The translations under genes and the position numbers were made by a program. This document shows, in pieces, positions 44,320-52,209 of a stretch of DNA of 64,000 nt. A model generated the notes under the pieces. The model saw nothing but the letters and a program-made list of their open reading frames with translations. It made no database searches and was not told the DNA's origin. The stretch is from a virus: IMG/VR virus record IMGVR_UViG_3300033995_001164, positions 186,001 through 250,000 of that record. One strand, given 5' to 3'. The number at the start of each line of letters is the position of its first letter. Position 1 is the first letter of the stretch.

Positions 44320-44393
44320 AGCGAAGTACAGGTACCGCCCCTGTCTTATGTCAAGTTTATGAGACTTGCGGAAACTCTATGCCCCCCACTCGC
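44320..44393 (-). tRNA. tRNA-like gene with CAT anticodon, unusual T-loop
   Basis: Anticodon arm CAAGT-CTCATAA-ACTTG is clear. T arm ACAGG/CCTGT has loop GGCGGTA. The acceptor pairs at five of seven positions only. Confidence 0.55.
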
Positions 44394-44410
44394 GATGTAT
44401 TATTTAATTG

Positions 44411-44486
44411 CGGTCCCGGAGGGTTTCGAACCCTCATTTTAGAGCAGTGACAGTGCAATTCCCCTACCAATGGGGCTCACAAGACC
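44411..44486 (-). tRNA. tRNA-Asp (GTC)
   Basis: Acceptor GGTCTTG/CGGGACC, loop CTGTCAC, discriminator G, T-loop TTCGAAA. The anticodon stem has only three good pairs. Confidence 0.82.
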
Positions 44487-44587
44487 AAAATTTTCAATTC
44501 AAAGGTGACTATCCTATAACAATTGAAGGAGAAAGAACCGTGTTTCCCGGGTAGTGACTTCCCGTATTCTGTCTTTCTGTTTTTTGT

Positions 44588-44660
44588 GGAACTGACGGGG
44601 GTCGAACCCGCATACCTTCTCGTTGCAAACGAGCTATTCAGCCAATTGAACTACAGCCCC
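44588..44660 (-). tRNA. tRNA-Ala (TGC)
   Basis: Acceptor GGGGCTG/CAGTTCC, loop TTTGCAA, T-loop TTCGACC. Confidence 0.92.
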
Positions 44661-44724
44661 AATTATTCGTCTTTCCGAATCGTCAACATTGTGTAATTAG
44701 GGGACACGTTGCTCATAACCCTTG

Positions 44725-44796
44725 TACTGCCACGGAGAATCGAACTCCGATTTTATGGATGAAAACCATATATCCTGACCGTTAGATGATGGCAGC
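44725..44796 (-). tRNA. tRNA-Glu (TTC)
   Basis: Acceptor GCTGCCA/TGGCAGT, loop TTTTCAT, T-loop TTCGATT. Confidence 0.92.
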
Positions 44797-44842
44797 TTAT
44801 GAATAACCAATATTTCAATTAACTTGTTTCTTTTTGATGGTA

Positions 44843-44873
44843 CAAAGATAATGCTTTATTTCATTCTACCAAA
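44843..44873 (-). promoter_or_regulatory. Promoter for a tRNA operon
   Basis: Minus strand TTTG, 19-base spacer, TATCTTTG; first product is tRNA-Glu. Confidence 0.85.
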
Positions 44874-44875
44874 CT

Positions 44876-44974
44876 TTACTCTTCTTTTTTTTCTTCTTCG
44901 ACTAAAACATTTTTTAATCCGTAGGTTACTCCCAATATCGGTGAGTAATCCATAACCAACTCTTCTCTAATCAT
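44876..44974 (-). CDS. Very small acidic protein
   Basis: 32 residues, starting MIREELVMDYSPILG and ending in a Glu/Lys run. Starts within the end of the upstream gene (8-base overlap). Weakly supported. Confidence 0.35.
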   Translation of the reverse strand: MIREELVMDYSPILGVTYGLKNVLVEEEKKEE

Positions 44975-45098
44975 ACCTGTTATTATTATTTTTAGTTATT
45001 GTATCAATATATTTTTTACCTGCGAGTATCAATACCAGTAAACATACCAACAATCCACCCATTATGACCAATATTTGTTCTCCTGTATATTCTTCCAT
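44967..45098 (-). CDS. Small single-span membrane protein
   Basis: 43 residues from the ATG at 45098, four bases after the lipoprotein stop. One membrane segment (LVIMGGLLVCLLVLILAG). The longer frame from 45218 overlaps the lipoprotein gene and is rejected. Confidence 0.5.
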   Translation of the reverse strand: MEEYTGEQILVIMGGLLVCLLVLILAGKKYIDTITKNNNNRYD

Positions 45099-45102
45099 AA
45101 CT

Positions 45103-45345
45103 TTAATTTGATTTTCTCCAATTATTGGTGTTATAAATACAAAATTGTGAACCCACTTGGGCGTTTCTCCAATCATTCGGGTATAGATAAAATAATTTAT
45201 CATCTCCGGTACATTCATTTCTAATTACAACAGAATAATCTCTCACTCTATTACTAATTACTAGCCCACAATTACAACTCACATATCCATCAACAGAACA
45301 AGATAAGAATAGTGGGATGGACATAATTAAAATTAATTTTTTCAT
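45103..45345 (-). CDS. Small lipoprotein
   Basis: 80 residues. Signal and lipobox: MKKLILIMSIPLFLSC, Cys at 16. The mature part has several Cys. It has its own promoter 18 bases upstream. Such proteins may block superinfection, but that is only a guess. Confidence 0.6.
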   Translation of the reverse strand: MKKLILIMSIPLFLSCSVDGYVSCNCGLVISNRVRDYSVVIRNECTGDDKLFYLYPNDWRNAQVGSQFCIYNTNNWRKSN

Positions 45346-45362
45346 AATCCTTTTATTTGTTA

Positions 45363-45393
45363 CAAAGGTAATACATTATTTCATTCTACCAAA
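45363..45393 (-). promoter_or_regulatory. Promoter of the lipoprotein gene
   Basis: Minus strand TTTG, 19-base spacer, TACCTTTG. Confidence 0.8.
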
Positions 45394-45401
45394 TAAAAAC
45401 A

Positions 45402-45440
45402 AAAAAAAAATCCACCTTTTTTGAAGATGGATTTTTAAAT
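45402..45440 (-). terminator. Terminator
   Basis: AAAATCCA...TGGATTTTT hairpin with T-run on the minus strand. Confidence 0.65.
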
Positions 45441-45599
45441 ATTTTTTTTTACTTAAATATATATCATACCATCTCCTTCCAAGTCGTATCTCTACCCTCA
45501 GTTCCCGCTATCGTAAGTAATATGTTTAAAGTTTGCATTTTCTGTGTTATTGTAATTTCTAATAAATATACACCTTTTTATAAAAGTGTCAAGTATTAA

Positions 45600-45986
45600 T
45601 TATTTATTTTCTATAAGTTCATCTAAAACAGCCGGAATGTATTGTTTAAACAATTTAATTGCATTCATTTTAAGTTCAATCATTTCCTTAATATTGTCAG
45701 ATAATTTTTTAATCTTATCGTATTCATCCGGAGTTAATAAGAACACTTCTTTTGGTATAGTGTTATATGTCTTCCCTATAATTGGACTTGTTATTTCAAT
45801 AATATTGGTATCTCCATCGTAATAATACGGTGTTAACCCCTGAGACTTAAATTTAAGTAAACTCATTGGAGTTATATCAAAATCTAATATTTTTCTATTC
45901 TCCGGAAGTTTTGGTTTATCCATCATTTCTTTGTGTTGGTTTAATATATCGTCTTTTTCTTCTTCGGTAATTATAAATTTTCTCAT
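45600..45986 (-). CDS. Tagged small protein (EEEKDDILNQH type)
   Basis: 128 residues. The start MRKFIITEEEKDDILNQHKE is the same tag type as at 7964 and 9550, but the expected E-Q end is replaced by LPENR. The rest is alpha/beta and not recognised. Confidence 0.55.
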   Translation of the reverse strand: MRKFIITEEEKDDILNQHKEMMDKPKLPENRKILDFDITPMSLLKFKSQGLTPYYYDGDTNIIEITSPIIGKTYNTIPKEVFLLTPDEYDKIKKLSDNIKEMIELKMNAIKLFKQYIPAVLDELIENK

Positions 45987-46127
45987 ACTAATAAATATCT
46001 TAACATAATGAATTACTATTCAAATACATTTTTTTTTAAACCGGTATAGATAATATTGTTTTAACAATTATCGGAAATGGATAATTTCTTCGAGGTGAAG
46101 GTATTTTAATCATAAGTAATATTATTA

Positions 46128-46325
46128 AAAAAGTTTAACAACCCCGCCCTCGGGTCGTAGCGGGCTACATGGGAATTCCGGAATTCGTCGTGTTCGTCAC
46201 CGGCGTACTAGTCCTTATCTATCCTTTACCGTATTACTACGGTGCTACTATTGGGAGGTCACCCCTATCAACACGCTAGTCCATTAATTTTTTAGAGTAT
46301 GGACACCCCGGTTGTTAAACTTTTT
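46128..46325 (-). ncRNA. Large structured RNA with 16-bp terminal inverted repeat
   Basis: AAAAAGTTTAACAACC at one end and its perfect complement at the other. The 166-base interior is GC-rich for this genome. It has hairpin ACCGTA-GTAA-TACGGT, palindrome GAATTCCGGAATTC and a CCCGC/GCGGG stem. No coding frame. Family not recognised. Confidence 0.6.
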
Positions 46326-46335
46326 ATTTACATTC

Positions 46336-46375
46336 ACCGTATTTCTACGGCGATTATCGCCGGTATTCACCGTAT
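46336..46375 (-). ncRNA. Pair of GC-rich hairpins
   Basis: CCGTA-TTTC-TACGG followed by CGGCGA-TTA-TCGCCG, directly after the large structured RNA. Confidence 0.45.
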
Positions 46376-46387
46376 CGATAAATTTTG

Positions 46388-46528
46388 TGGGTAACAGGGG
46401 ATTCGCACCGAGAGCCTTGACATATCTTTTTTTCTAGAAATATTACAATACATTGTACTCCAATTAACCTTATTCTCTGACACCACCCTCACCGAATGGC
46501 CCGATTCGCTACACCGGAAAGGTTACCC
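46388..46528 (-). ncRNA. tRNA-like element with long insertion
   Basis: 141 bases. A perfect seven-pair acceptor GGGTAAC/GTTACCC plus discriminator A, a TGCGAAT loop where a T-loop would be, and hairpin CGAAT-CGGGCC-ATTCG. The middle is about 70 bases too long for a tRNA. Confidence 0.45.
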
Positions 46529-46536
46529 AAATAATT

Positions 46537-46687
46537 AAAAACAGACAGAATGATTCTCCGATATTTACGTCTTAGGGGACTAGACGGGCATCATACCCGT
46601 GTTTACCCTCGGCGGTCTCTTGGTTTGGTTGATTACTCCGAACCTCACATCCGTATTACCACTGACTTAAGTTATGTGTCTGTTTTT
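46537..46687 (-). ncRNA. Structured RNA with 11-bp terminal inverted repeat
   Basis: AAAAACAGACA/TGTCTGTTTTT ends; internal hairpin CGGG-TATGATG-CCCG. 151 bases, no coding frame. Confidence 0.5.
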
Positions 46688-46801
46688 GTGGAATATTTGG
46701 GATTCGAACCCATGCCTCGCACCGTCTGATGCTTGCACATCCTTATGTGCTTTTATCCCTTTTTTTTGTAAAACAACAGACGGCTTTGAAGTACATCCAC
46801 A
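46687..46801 (-). ncRNA. tRNA-like element with insertion and canonical T-loop
   Basis: Ends TGTGGA/TCCACA. It has TGGG-TTCGAAT-CCCA, a 7-pair stem CCGTCTG/CAGACGG, and an inserted hairpin GCACAT-AAGG-ATGTGC. Probably a tRNA derivative; anticodon not identifiable. Confidence 0.45.
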
Positions 46802-46921
46802 CCAACAATTATGACCGACTTCACCTTATGTGGAAGTTTAGTTTTACAATATTTCTTCGGGAGAGACCCTCAAGGGGTCACCTAACGGAATTATACCCTT
46901 AAATCACTCTCCGTCTTCTTG

Positions 46922-46992
46922 CACGTTTGATAGGTCTCGAACCCATACAAATTCTTTTGGAGAGAATTATGCTACCATTACATCACAAACGT
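46922..46992 (-). tRNA. tRNA-Trp (CCA)
   Basis: Acceptor ACGTTTG/CAAACGT, loop CTCCAAA, discriminator G, T-loop TTCGAGA. It starts 2 bases after the HNH stop. Confidence 0.92.
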
Positions 46993-46993
46993 A

Positions 46994-47641
46994 TTATTTT
47001 AACCATTTTCTAATGGCGTTATCACTAACACCATATTTACGACCTGTTCCTTTATACCCAAGATTAATTACATCTTGTTTTATTTGTTCTATGGATGGTC
47101 TCTCAACTTTTCTATTTTGTTTATTTGTACATTTGATACATTTATCACTTTTTTTATCTTTTGTACCACCACACTCACAATGGTATTTAATTTTATTAGA
47201 TTTCCCGGAATATGTGCTAGTTTGGGAGTGACAATTAGGACATAAAAATCTTAAATTTTCTATTCTATTGTCATTATTAACCCCATTAATATGGTCTAAA
47301 TGTAGGCTAATATTTTTACCATTCCATTCCCCATTATTGCCACATTCGACACATTTATACTCAAGTAAATTTTTCTTTAATATTCTATTTTTAATTTTAC
47401 CTCTCGCAAATGTTGAATCTTTAACAAAAACGTCCTCGTCTAATCTAACTTCTTTAGGTCCTGTACCATAATAATTATATTTAGGAATCTCTAAACCCAA
47501 TTTAATAATTCTGTCTTTAATATTTCTATAACCACCCGACCCATTTGGTGATAAATTAAATAATAAAATAACCTCTCTCATTGATTTTGAATTATTTAAT
47601 ATTTCAAATAATTCTTCTTTTGTTACAGTTTTTAAATTCAT
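46994..47641 (-). CDS. HNH homing-type endonuclease
   Basis: 215 residues. HTH-like start (TKEELFEILNNSKSMREVIL), HNH core (CVECG...LHLDHINGVNNDNRIENL...CPNCHSQ), an extra zinc pair and a C-terminal HTH (GRKYGVSDNAIRKWLK). Related in layout to the 42276 gene. It abuts tRNA-Trp. Confidence 0.85.
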   Translation of the reverse strand: MNLKTVTKEELFEILNNSKSMREVILLFNLSPNGSGGYRNIKDRIIKLGLEIPKYNYYGTGPKEVRLDEDVFVKDSTFARGKIKNRILKKNLLEYKCVECGNNGEWNGKNISLHLDHINGVNNDNRIENLRFLCPNCHSQTSTYSGKSNKIKYHCECGGTKDKKSDKCIKCTNKQNRKVERPSIEQIKQDVINLGYKGTGRKYGVSDNAIRKWLK

Positions 47642-47711
47642 ATACTTTATTTTAATATAAATATCTTAAAAAACTAAAAAGGGTCACCATAACCTATGTT
47701 TCACCAAAAAT

Positions 47712-47872
47712 AATAACATAATTTTTTGTAGTCCCCCGCCGGGTAACCCCCCTACTTTTTCACACAACCCGGATGCCTCCGAATCTAATTTTCTATTTCA
47801 CCTCTTACTAAGAAACGCGTTTTCCATTCAGAGATTCAAGCCGATTTTCGCGAGTTAAAAAACTATGTTATT
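47712..47872 (-). ncRNA. Structured RNA with about 16-bp terminal inverted repeat
   Basis: AATAACATA-A-TTTTTT pairs with AAAAAA-C-TATGTTATT (one mismatch). GC-rich interior (ccccgccgggtaacccccc). It abuts tRNA-Cys. Confidence 0.5.
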
Positions 47873-47874
47873 TG

Positions 47875-47944
47875 AGGTCTCGGGGGGAATCGAACCCACT
47901 CTATTAGTTTTGCAGACTAACCGGTCGCCACGACCAACAAGACC
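47875..47944 (-). tRNA. tRNA-Cys (GCA)
   Basis: Acceptor GGTCTTG/CGAGACC, anticodon stem TTAGT/ACTAA, loop CTGCAAA, T-loop TTCGATT, short D-loop. Confidence 0.88.
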
Positions 47945-47948
47945 ATTT

Positions 47949-48006
47949 AACCTACGACCTAAAGAACAGGAATTGTATCCATATCATTCTATGAGCACTG
48001 TAGGTT
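47949..48006 (-). ncRNA. Stem-loop element of 58 bases
   Basis: AACCTAC/GTAGGTT closing stem with an inner CATA/TATG hairpin; starts four bases from tRNA-Cys. Confidence 0.4.
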
Positions 48007-48017
48007 TTCTATTTTAA

Positions 48018-48089
48018 AAAACACCCGGACTGACCTTTTCTCCCTTGTCTGTACGTGTTATCCGGCCGTGACTACGTAGCGGGTGTTTT
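48018..48089 (-). ncRNA. Stem-loop element of 72 bases
   Basis: AAAACACCC/GGGTGTTTT closing stem, GC-rich interior. Confidence 0.4.
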
Positions 48090-48254
48090 AATAAATCACA
48101 CATCCATCAAGATTGGGATAATTAGAAGGGCTATTTATTTTCAAACTATTTCATTCCTCCCTAAAACTAACTTACTCAACAAACATAACACTTCTTGTAG
48201 TGTTACATTTTCTAACTTTAACGCTGTTTGTCTTTCTATGTGTAAATTTAATTT

Positions 48255-48641
48255 TTATGTGTCAATTCCAAAAAACTCCTTACCGGTTGATTCTTGTAAT
48301 CCATACATATATTCTTCCGCTTCTTCTTCAGAATCAAAATACGTGCTATGTGATGTCTTATCAGATAAATTAACGGTTATTTGAGATTTTTGTCGAATTT
48401 CTTTAGTTTCTTCATTGATAAGATACCATTTGTATTCACTTAAATATTCCGTAGTTCTTCGGTTTATTCCGGAATTATAATTACTCCACCCTTCAGGTGT
48501 TTCTTCTGTCATACCATACTTAATCCCTAAAAATGTTTTAGGTTTTGATGGTACTTTATCAAACCACTTATAACCTGTTTCTTTTTCCGGTTGGAAACTC
48601 ATTGACGCCACTCTATCTACTTGGAAATAATATCTACCCAT
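48255..48641 (-). CDS. Hypothetical protein
   Basis: 128 residues, Tyr/Glu-rich, beta-alpha. Second or third gene of a minus-strand group starting at 49044. Not recognised. Confidence 0.55.
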   Translation of the reverse strand: MGRYYFQVDRVASMSFQPEKETGYKWFDKVPSKPKTFLGIKYGMTEETPEGWSNYNSGINRRTTEYLSEYKWYLINEETKEIRQKSQITVNLSDKTSHSTYFDSEEEAEEYMYGLQESTGKEFFGIDT

Positions 48642-48647
48642 ATTTGT

Positions 48648-48800
48648 TTATTTAATATCTTCTCTAAAATATGACATCTCAACATTGTATAATTCACAAA
48701 TTCTTTCTGTGGACATTTTGGAGAATAAACTTCCCAAACAATGGATAAAATATCCATCAATAAACCACTTTAATCTTTGTTTTGCTTCGTATTCTGTCAT
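48648..48800 (-). CDS. Small hypothetical protein
   Basis: 50 residues, starting MTEYEAKQRLKWFIDGYF. ATG at 48800, one base after the previous gene's stop. Fits the operon 49044-48255. Confidence 0.5.
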   Translation of the reverse strand: MTEYEAKQRLKWFIDGYFIHCLGSLFSKMSTERICELYNVEMSYFREDIK

Positions 48801-48801
48801 C

Positions 48802-49044
48802 TTAATATCCTATTTCATCTTTAATCTTCCATTGTTCATCAATGGGGATTCTTTCAACCCTTTCAACCGGAACAAATCCGTCCAATCTTTTTTCTTTAAC
48901 ATCCTCAAAATGTTCAATGGTGTCCAAATAAAACCCGAACTGATATCGAATGTATTGGAACTTTTCACCATCCCAATATGCCATGTGGTTGTTTCTACAG
49001 AAACCATTATACCACCCTTCAACCATATCTTTTTTTAATATCAT
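48802..49044 (-). CDS. Small hypothetical protein
   Basis: 80 residues with Trp/Tyr-rich start and charged end. First gene of its group with a promoter about 50 bases upstream. Not recognised. Confidence 0.55.
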   Translation of the reverse strand: MILKKDMVEGWYNGFCRNNHMAYWDGEKFQYIRYQFGFYLDTIEHFEDVKEKRLDGFVPVERVERIPIDEQWKIKDEIGY

Positions 49045-49095
49045 AATTTCTATTTTTAATCCTCTTACACCAAGAGTTAATCTTTAATTTTTTTA

Positions 49096-49127
49096 CAAAG
49101 GTAGGAATAAATTTTTAACCAACCAAA
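49096..49127 (-). promoter_or_regulatory. Bacteroidota-type promoter
   Basis: Minus strand TTTG, 20-base spacer, TACCTTTG. Confidence 0.7.
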
Positions 49128-49173
49128 TTAAAAATTAGAAAATTATATAGGAAGTTTTACTTTACTTAAAATA

Positions 49174-49305
49174 TTATTTGAAACGTGAGTATAAACTTTC
49201 TAAGAAAGGTTTAACATGCGATAAATAATTATTTCCAGTTTTAGGGGAGTAGTTCAGATATATAAACTTTTCTTCACAAATCTTTATAATTTTTTGGTTT
49301 TTCAT
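49174..49305 (-). pseudogene. N-terminal fragment resembling a tyrosine recombinase
   Basis: 43 residues, with YLNYSPKTGNNYLSHVKPFL, which resembles the SAM-like core-binding domain of XerC/D-type and integron integrases. The catalytic domain is absent. It lies at one end of the attC-like array at 49340-50510. Called a remnant; it could also be an unrelated small gene. Confidence 0.4.
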
Positions 49306-49385
49306 AATATAACTTACTAATAATTAATGTTTTACACAATATTACATATATAACATAGTTATGTGTAATAAAATAAAAATTATGA

Positions 49386-49598
49386 TTATCCTATATCACA
49401 TTTGGTTATTAATCCTTTATCAATCTCCAAGTTTATTCTATCAAATCGTAAATCCATTGTGATTACATAATTATTAGAATCTTCTCTTGTTATTCTAACT
49501 TTATAATCATTTTCTTTACATAATTCTGTTCCTGATTCTTTATTCATTCCGATTAAAGATTCTAATAATTCATTACTTCCGTTTCTATTTCGTCCCAT
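49386..49598 (-). CDS. I78-like small protein
   Basis: 70 residues. The pattern KVRITREDSNNYVITMDLR and RINLEIDKGLITKCDIG resembles peptidase inhibitor I78 proteins, small beta-hairpin proteins. It is flanked by attC-like elements like a gene cassette. Function not proven. Confidence 0.55.
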   Translation of the reverse strand: MGRNRNGSNELLESLIGMNKESGTELCKENDYKVRITREDSNNYVITMDLRFDRINLEIDKGLITKCDIG

Positions 49599-49631
49599 AA
49601 TTTTAAATTTGTATAATTTTTATTTTACATA

Positions 49632-49687
49632 CACATAACAAATGATAAACAACATTAAAACGATTGTTTATCATCGGACGTTATAAA
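49632..49687 (-). repeat. attC-like element 1
   Basis: ACATAAC, AA, stem ATGATAAACA/TGTTTATCAT around loop ACATTAAAACGAT, CGGAC, GTTAT. Outer and inner inverted repeats as in integron attC sites. Confidence 0.5.
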
Positions 49688-49702
49688 ACATTAAAACGAT
49701 TT

Positions 49703-49832
49703 TATAACAAAGTATAAAAGAAATGCTCCAAAAGTTCGACATTGGAAATCCTCTGTTACGGAGTTGAACCGCATCTACCTTGCAAGATAGTTGTTACACA
49801 ACCGCACTTCTTTTATACTCAATCGTTATGTT
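49703..49832 (-). repeat. attC-like element 2 enclosing a tRNA-like sequence
   Basis: ATAAC, AAA, AGTATAAAAGAA/TTCTTTTATACT, TCAATC, GTTATGT. Inside, at about 49738-49815, is a tRNA-like fold with T arm TGCGG-TTCAACT-CCGTA and anticodon stem CTATC/GGTAG around TTGCAA (Cys or Ala), but no acceptor of its own. Confidence 0.45.
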
Positions 49833-49846
49833 TAATTTTAAGAAAT

Positions 49847-50116
49847 TTATTTGTTTTTTAATTTGTCTTGAAGTATTTTGTTTACATCAAATTTAGTCCA
49901 AGAAGTTTGTTCTTCAAGTGGTTTTCGTTCTGTTGGTGGCGTTGGTACATCATCAATAACCATATAGTGACTAAATGTTAAATGAGACAAACTTCTTCCC
50001 ATTTGTCCTTTCAATTTACTTGGAAACATATGACCATTTGTTCTATTTACCCACCAACAAAATAATTCTTCATTTGGTAAATCTTGTTCTGAATTTATCT
50101 CTATCCATTCTTTCAT
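49847..50116 (-). CDS. Small hypothetical protein (cassette gene)
   Basis: 89 residues from the ATG at 50116 (MKEWIEINSEQDLPNEELF); the longer frame to 50200 runs into attC-like element 3 and is rejected. Not recognised. Confidence 0.5.
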   Translation of the reverse strand: MKEWIEINSEQDLPNEELFCWWVNRTNGHMFPSKLKGQMGRSLSHLTFSHYMVIDDVPTPPTERKPLEEQTSWTKFDVNKILQDKLKNK

Positions 50117-50152
50117 ATAATATATTTTTAAGTTGTATAAATTTTTTAAAAC

Positions 50153-50212
50153 TAAACATAACAAAGTGTAAAAAACATTAAAACAATTTTTTACACCCAA
50201 CCGTTATGTGTA
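50153..50212 (-). repeat. attC-like element 3
   Basis: ACATAAC, AAA, stem GTGTAAAAA/TTTTTACAC around loop ACATTAAAACAAT, CCAACC, GTTATGT. Same plan as element 1 with a different but paired stem. Confidence 0.55.
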
Positions 50213-50226
50213 ATAAAAAACTAAAA

Positions 50227-50451
50227 TTAAACTACCTCAACTTTATACAGTGTTCTATTATCGAAGTTTTCTTTTGAAAACCCCTTTATTACATCATTAT
50301 TTTTGTGTGAAATTGTTTCAATGTCATCTATGTTGTTTTTGATGTCATTCAGTGTTTTACTCAATCTACTCCAGTAAATTTGTTCACACAAAAATAAACC
50401 AGTCCATTGTAGGTTTTTCAAAATAAAATCTGTTAATTTAGTTCGTTTCAT
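50227..50451 (-). CDS. Small hypothetical protein (cassette gene)
   Basis: 74 residues, helical, start MKRTKLTDFILKNLQWTG. Between two attC-like elements. Not recognised. Confidence 0.45.
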   Translation of the reverse strand: MKRTKLTDFILKNLQWTGLFLCEQIYWSRLSKTLNDIKNNIDDIETISHKNNDVIKGFSKENFDNRTLYKVEVV

Positions 50452-50517
50452 ATATTTAAAAGTTTAATTTTTTTACGTTTTTTACATACACATAACAAGG
50501 TGTATATGTAATAATTT

Positions 50518-50703
50518 TTACAAAGATACGATTATATTCCTACTCCGGAGTGTTTTTCTTAAAAGAGATAATCTTTTTCTATGATTGACATATTGGTCAC
50601 CATCATTAGCTTTATGTCCTTTAAAAATTGATTCAGTTATCTCACATTCCAATTTAATAATTTCACTTATTAGCTCTTCTGTTGTTAAATCACTCTCAAT
50701 CAT
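50518..50703 (-). CDS. Small hypothetical protein
   Basis: 61 residues, helical, acidic then basic. Its start overlaps the upstream stop by 4 bases, so it is co-translated with the 50700 gene. Confidence 0.5.
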   Translation of the reverse strand: MIESDLTTEELISEIIKLECEITESIFKGHKANDGDQYVNHRKRLSLLRKTLRSRNIIVSL

Positions 50704-51023
50704 ATTTTCTCAAATTCGTCTTCAAATCCGTACCATTCCTCACCTTCTTCATCTTCGTACCAATATGTGTATGCCCGGTCGTATTTATGCCAATCAATTC
50801 TAGTCAATTCAACCTCATTTCCACTATTTTTATCTCTAACCACATTACCAACTTGAAATGCTTGTGGTACGTAATCATTGATTGTTTCACTTTTAATAAT
50901 CAATTCTCCAACACTTTTAACCTCATCAGTTTGGATATTGGTATAGTTTCCTTCGGATGATAATTCCCACCCATTGTCATACAACCAATTCGTAAAATCT
51001 AAAATTTCGTTTTCTAATAACAT
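50700..51023 (-). CDS. Hypothetical protein
   Basis: 107 residues, with a beta domain and an acidic Tyr/Trp-rich end (AYTYWYEDEEGEEWYG). Own promoter. Not recognised. Confidence 0.55.
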   Translation of the reverse strand: MLLENEILDFTNWLYDNGWELSSEGNYTNIQTDEVKSVGELIIKSETINDYVPQAFQVGNVVRDKNSGNEVELTRIDWHKYDRAYTYWYEDEEGEEWYGFEDEFEKI

Positions 51024-51045
51024 AATATATCAGTTTTTGTGGGGA

Positions 51046-51076
51046 CAAAGATACTACGATTTTTTAATCTACCAAA
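51046..51076 (-). promoter_or_regulatory. Bacteroidota-type promoter
   Basis: Minus strand TTTG, 19-base spacer, TATCTTTG. Confidence 0.8.
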
Positions 51077-51339
51077 TTTTTATCTTTATTTTCCAAATAT
51101 TTTCTTGACTCACTACACATTTTTTCCAAAACCTCTAATGATTTGAGATTCTTAAAGATGATTGTTAGAATTTCCTCACTTTCACCACCTAACACATCAA
51201 CACCAACCTCATTCGGTTCTGACAATGAATCAATCGTAATGAATGGTAATTTAACACTGTTCTCAATTCCCATTCCAAATGATAATTCACCATCTCCGGC
51301 CACAATAACTCTCTCACGTTGTTTTTTTACTTCTGACAT
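51064..51339 (-). CDS. Hypothetical protein
   Basis: 91 residues. VIVAGDGELSFGMGIENSVKLP is an unusual Gly-rich start. It follows the transporter-like gene by 5 bases. Not recognised. Confidence 0.5.
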   Translation of the reverse strand: MSEVKKQRERVIVAGDGELSFGMGIENSVKLPFITIDSLSEPNEVGVDVLGGESEEILTIIFKNLKSLEVLEKMCSESRKYLENKDKNLVD

Positions 51340-51344
51340 AATAT

Positions 51345-52187
51345 TTAATTTTCTGTTTCTAATCTTTTAATAACGTCCTTAATATTAATATATGATGTTA
51401 AAATTGTTGGTAACCCAAGAAGAGCATTACAAAAATCAAACATATATCTATAAGTTGAGAATACACTTCCCACACTCACCTTATTGTACATTACGTAGTA
51501 TGTTAATAATGCTGTCACACTTCCATAAACAATACCTTGAATCCAAATTGAAAACTTAGCATCAATACTTGACATTTTAAGTGATAAGAACTGACCTCTC
51601 TTTAATAAATTATTAATTGAGGCAATTTTTCTTGTACCAATCACATCAGTTTGTTCTTCAGACAAATCATTATATTTACTTGTAATGTTGGCAATTTTTG
51701 GTGAATAATATGCTGTTGCCCCCAAGATTAATATTGTTGTAATAATCAAGAATCCAACAATCGGTAAACTTACCATTGCCAAGAAGTAGATGGCGCCAAC
51801 CAAACCAATAATCGTCTGTATTACCAATAACATATCTCGTTCAAAAAACAGGACAATATAGTGCATTAAGGTTAATCTTCCGTTGATTTTTGTTGTCTCA
51901 ACATCATTATCAAGTTGATTACTTGTTTCAATAGAGGCAAATCTCCTATAAATCCCGGAGAATACTTTAGTGTCATAAATTTTACTGATGTACCCGAAGA
52001 ACATAATTGATGCAAATGTAGAAACCAAATACCATATGTATGAATAATCTTTGGTAATTAAGTGGTCAATTGCATTACCCAAAACTTTGGGATACATAAC
52101 CATCAATATCGCATTAATCATGAACAATGAATATGAAAATATTATTGATTTCCAATTCTCACTAAACATTATTTTTAACTTATCCAT
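51345..52187 (-). CDS. Orphan ABC-exporter transmembrane domain
   Basis: 280 residues with about six membrane helices, typical of type I ABC exporter permeases (MYPKVLGNAIDHLI; YRRFASIETSNQLDNDVETTKI; SMSSIDAKFSIWIQGIVYGSV region). No nucleotide-binding domain follows. It has its own promoter. Unusual in a phage; it might modify a host transporter or be an inert remnant. Confidence 0.7.
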   Translation of the reverse strand: MDKLKIMFSENWKSIIFSYSLFMINAILMVMYPKVLGNAIDHLITKDYSYIWYLVSTFASIMFFGYISKIYDTKVFSGIYRRFASIETSNQLDNDVETTKINGRLTLMHYIVLFFERDMLLVIQTIIGLVGAIYFLAMVSLPIVGFLIITTILILGATAYYSPKIANITSKYNDLSEEQTDVIGTRKIASINNLLKRGQFLSLKMSSIDAKFSIWIQGIVYGSVTALLTYYVMYNKVSVGSVFSTYRYMFDFCNALLGLPTILTSYINIKDVIKRLETEN

Positions 52188-52209
52188 ATCTTATCTTTTT
52201 TGATTTTGA

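Noticed and set aside
49620-50210. CRISPR-like repeats (recurrent CATTAAAACGAT)
   Set aside because: Spacing is irregular, the shared part is a hairpin loop, and no cas genes are present.
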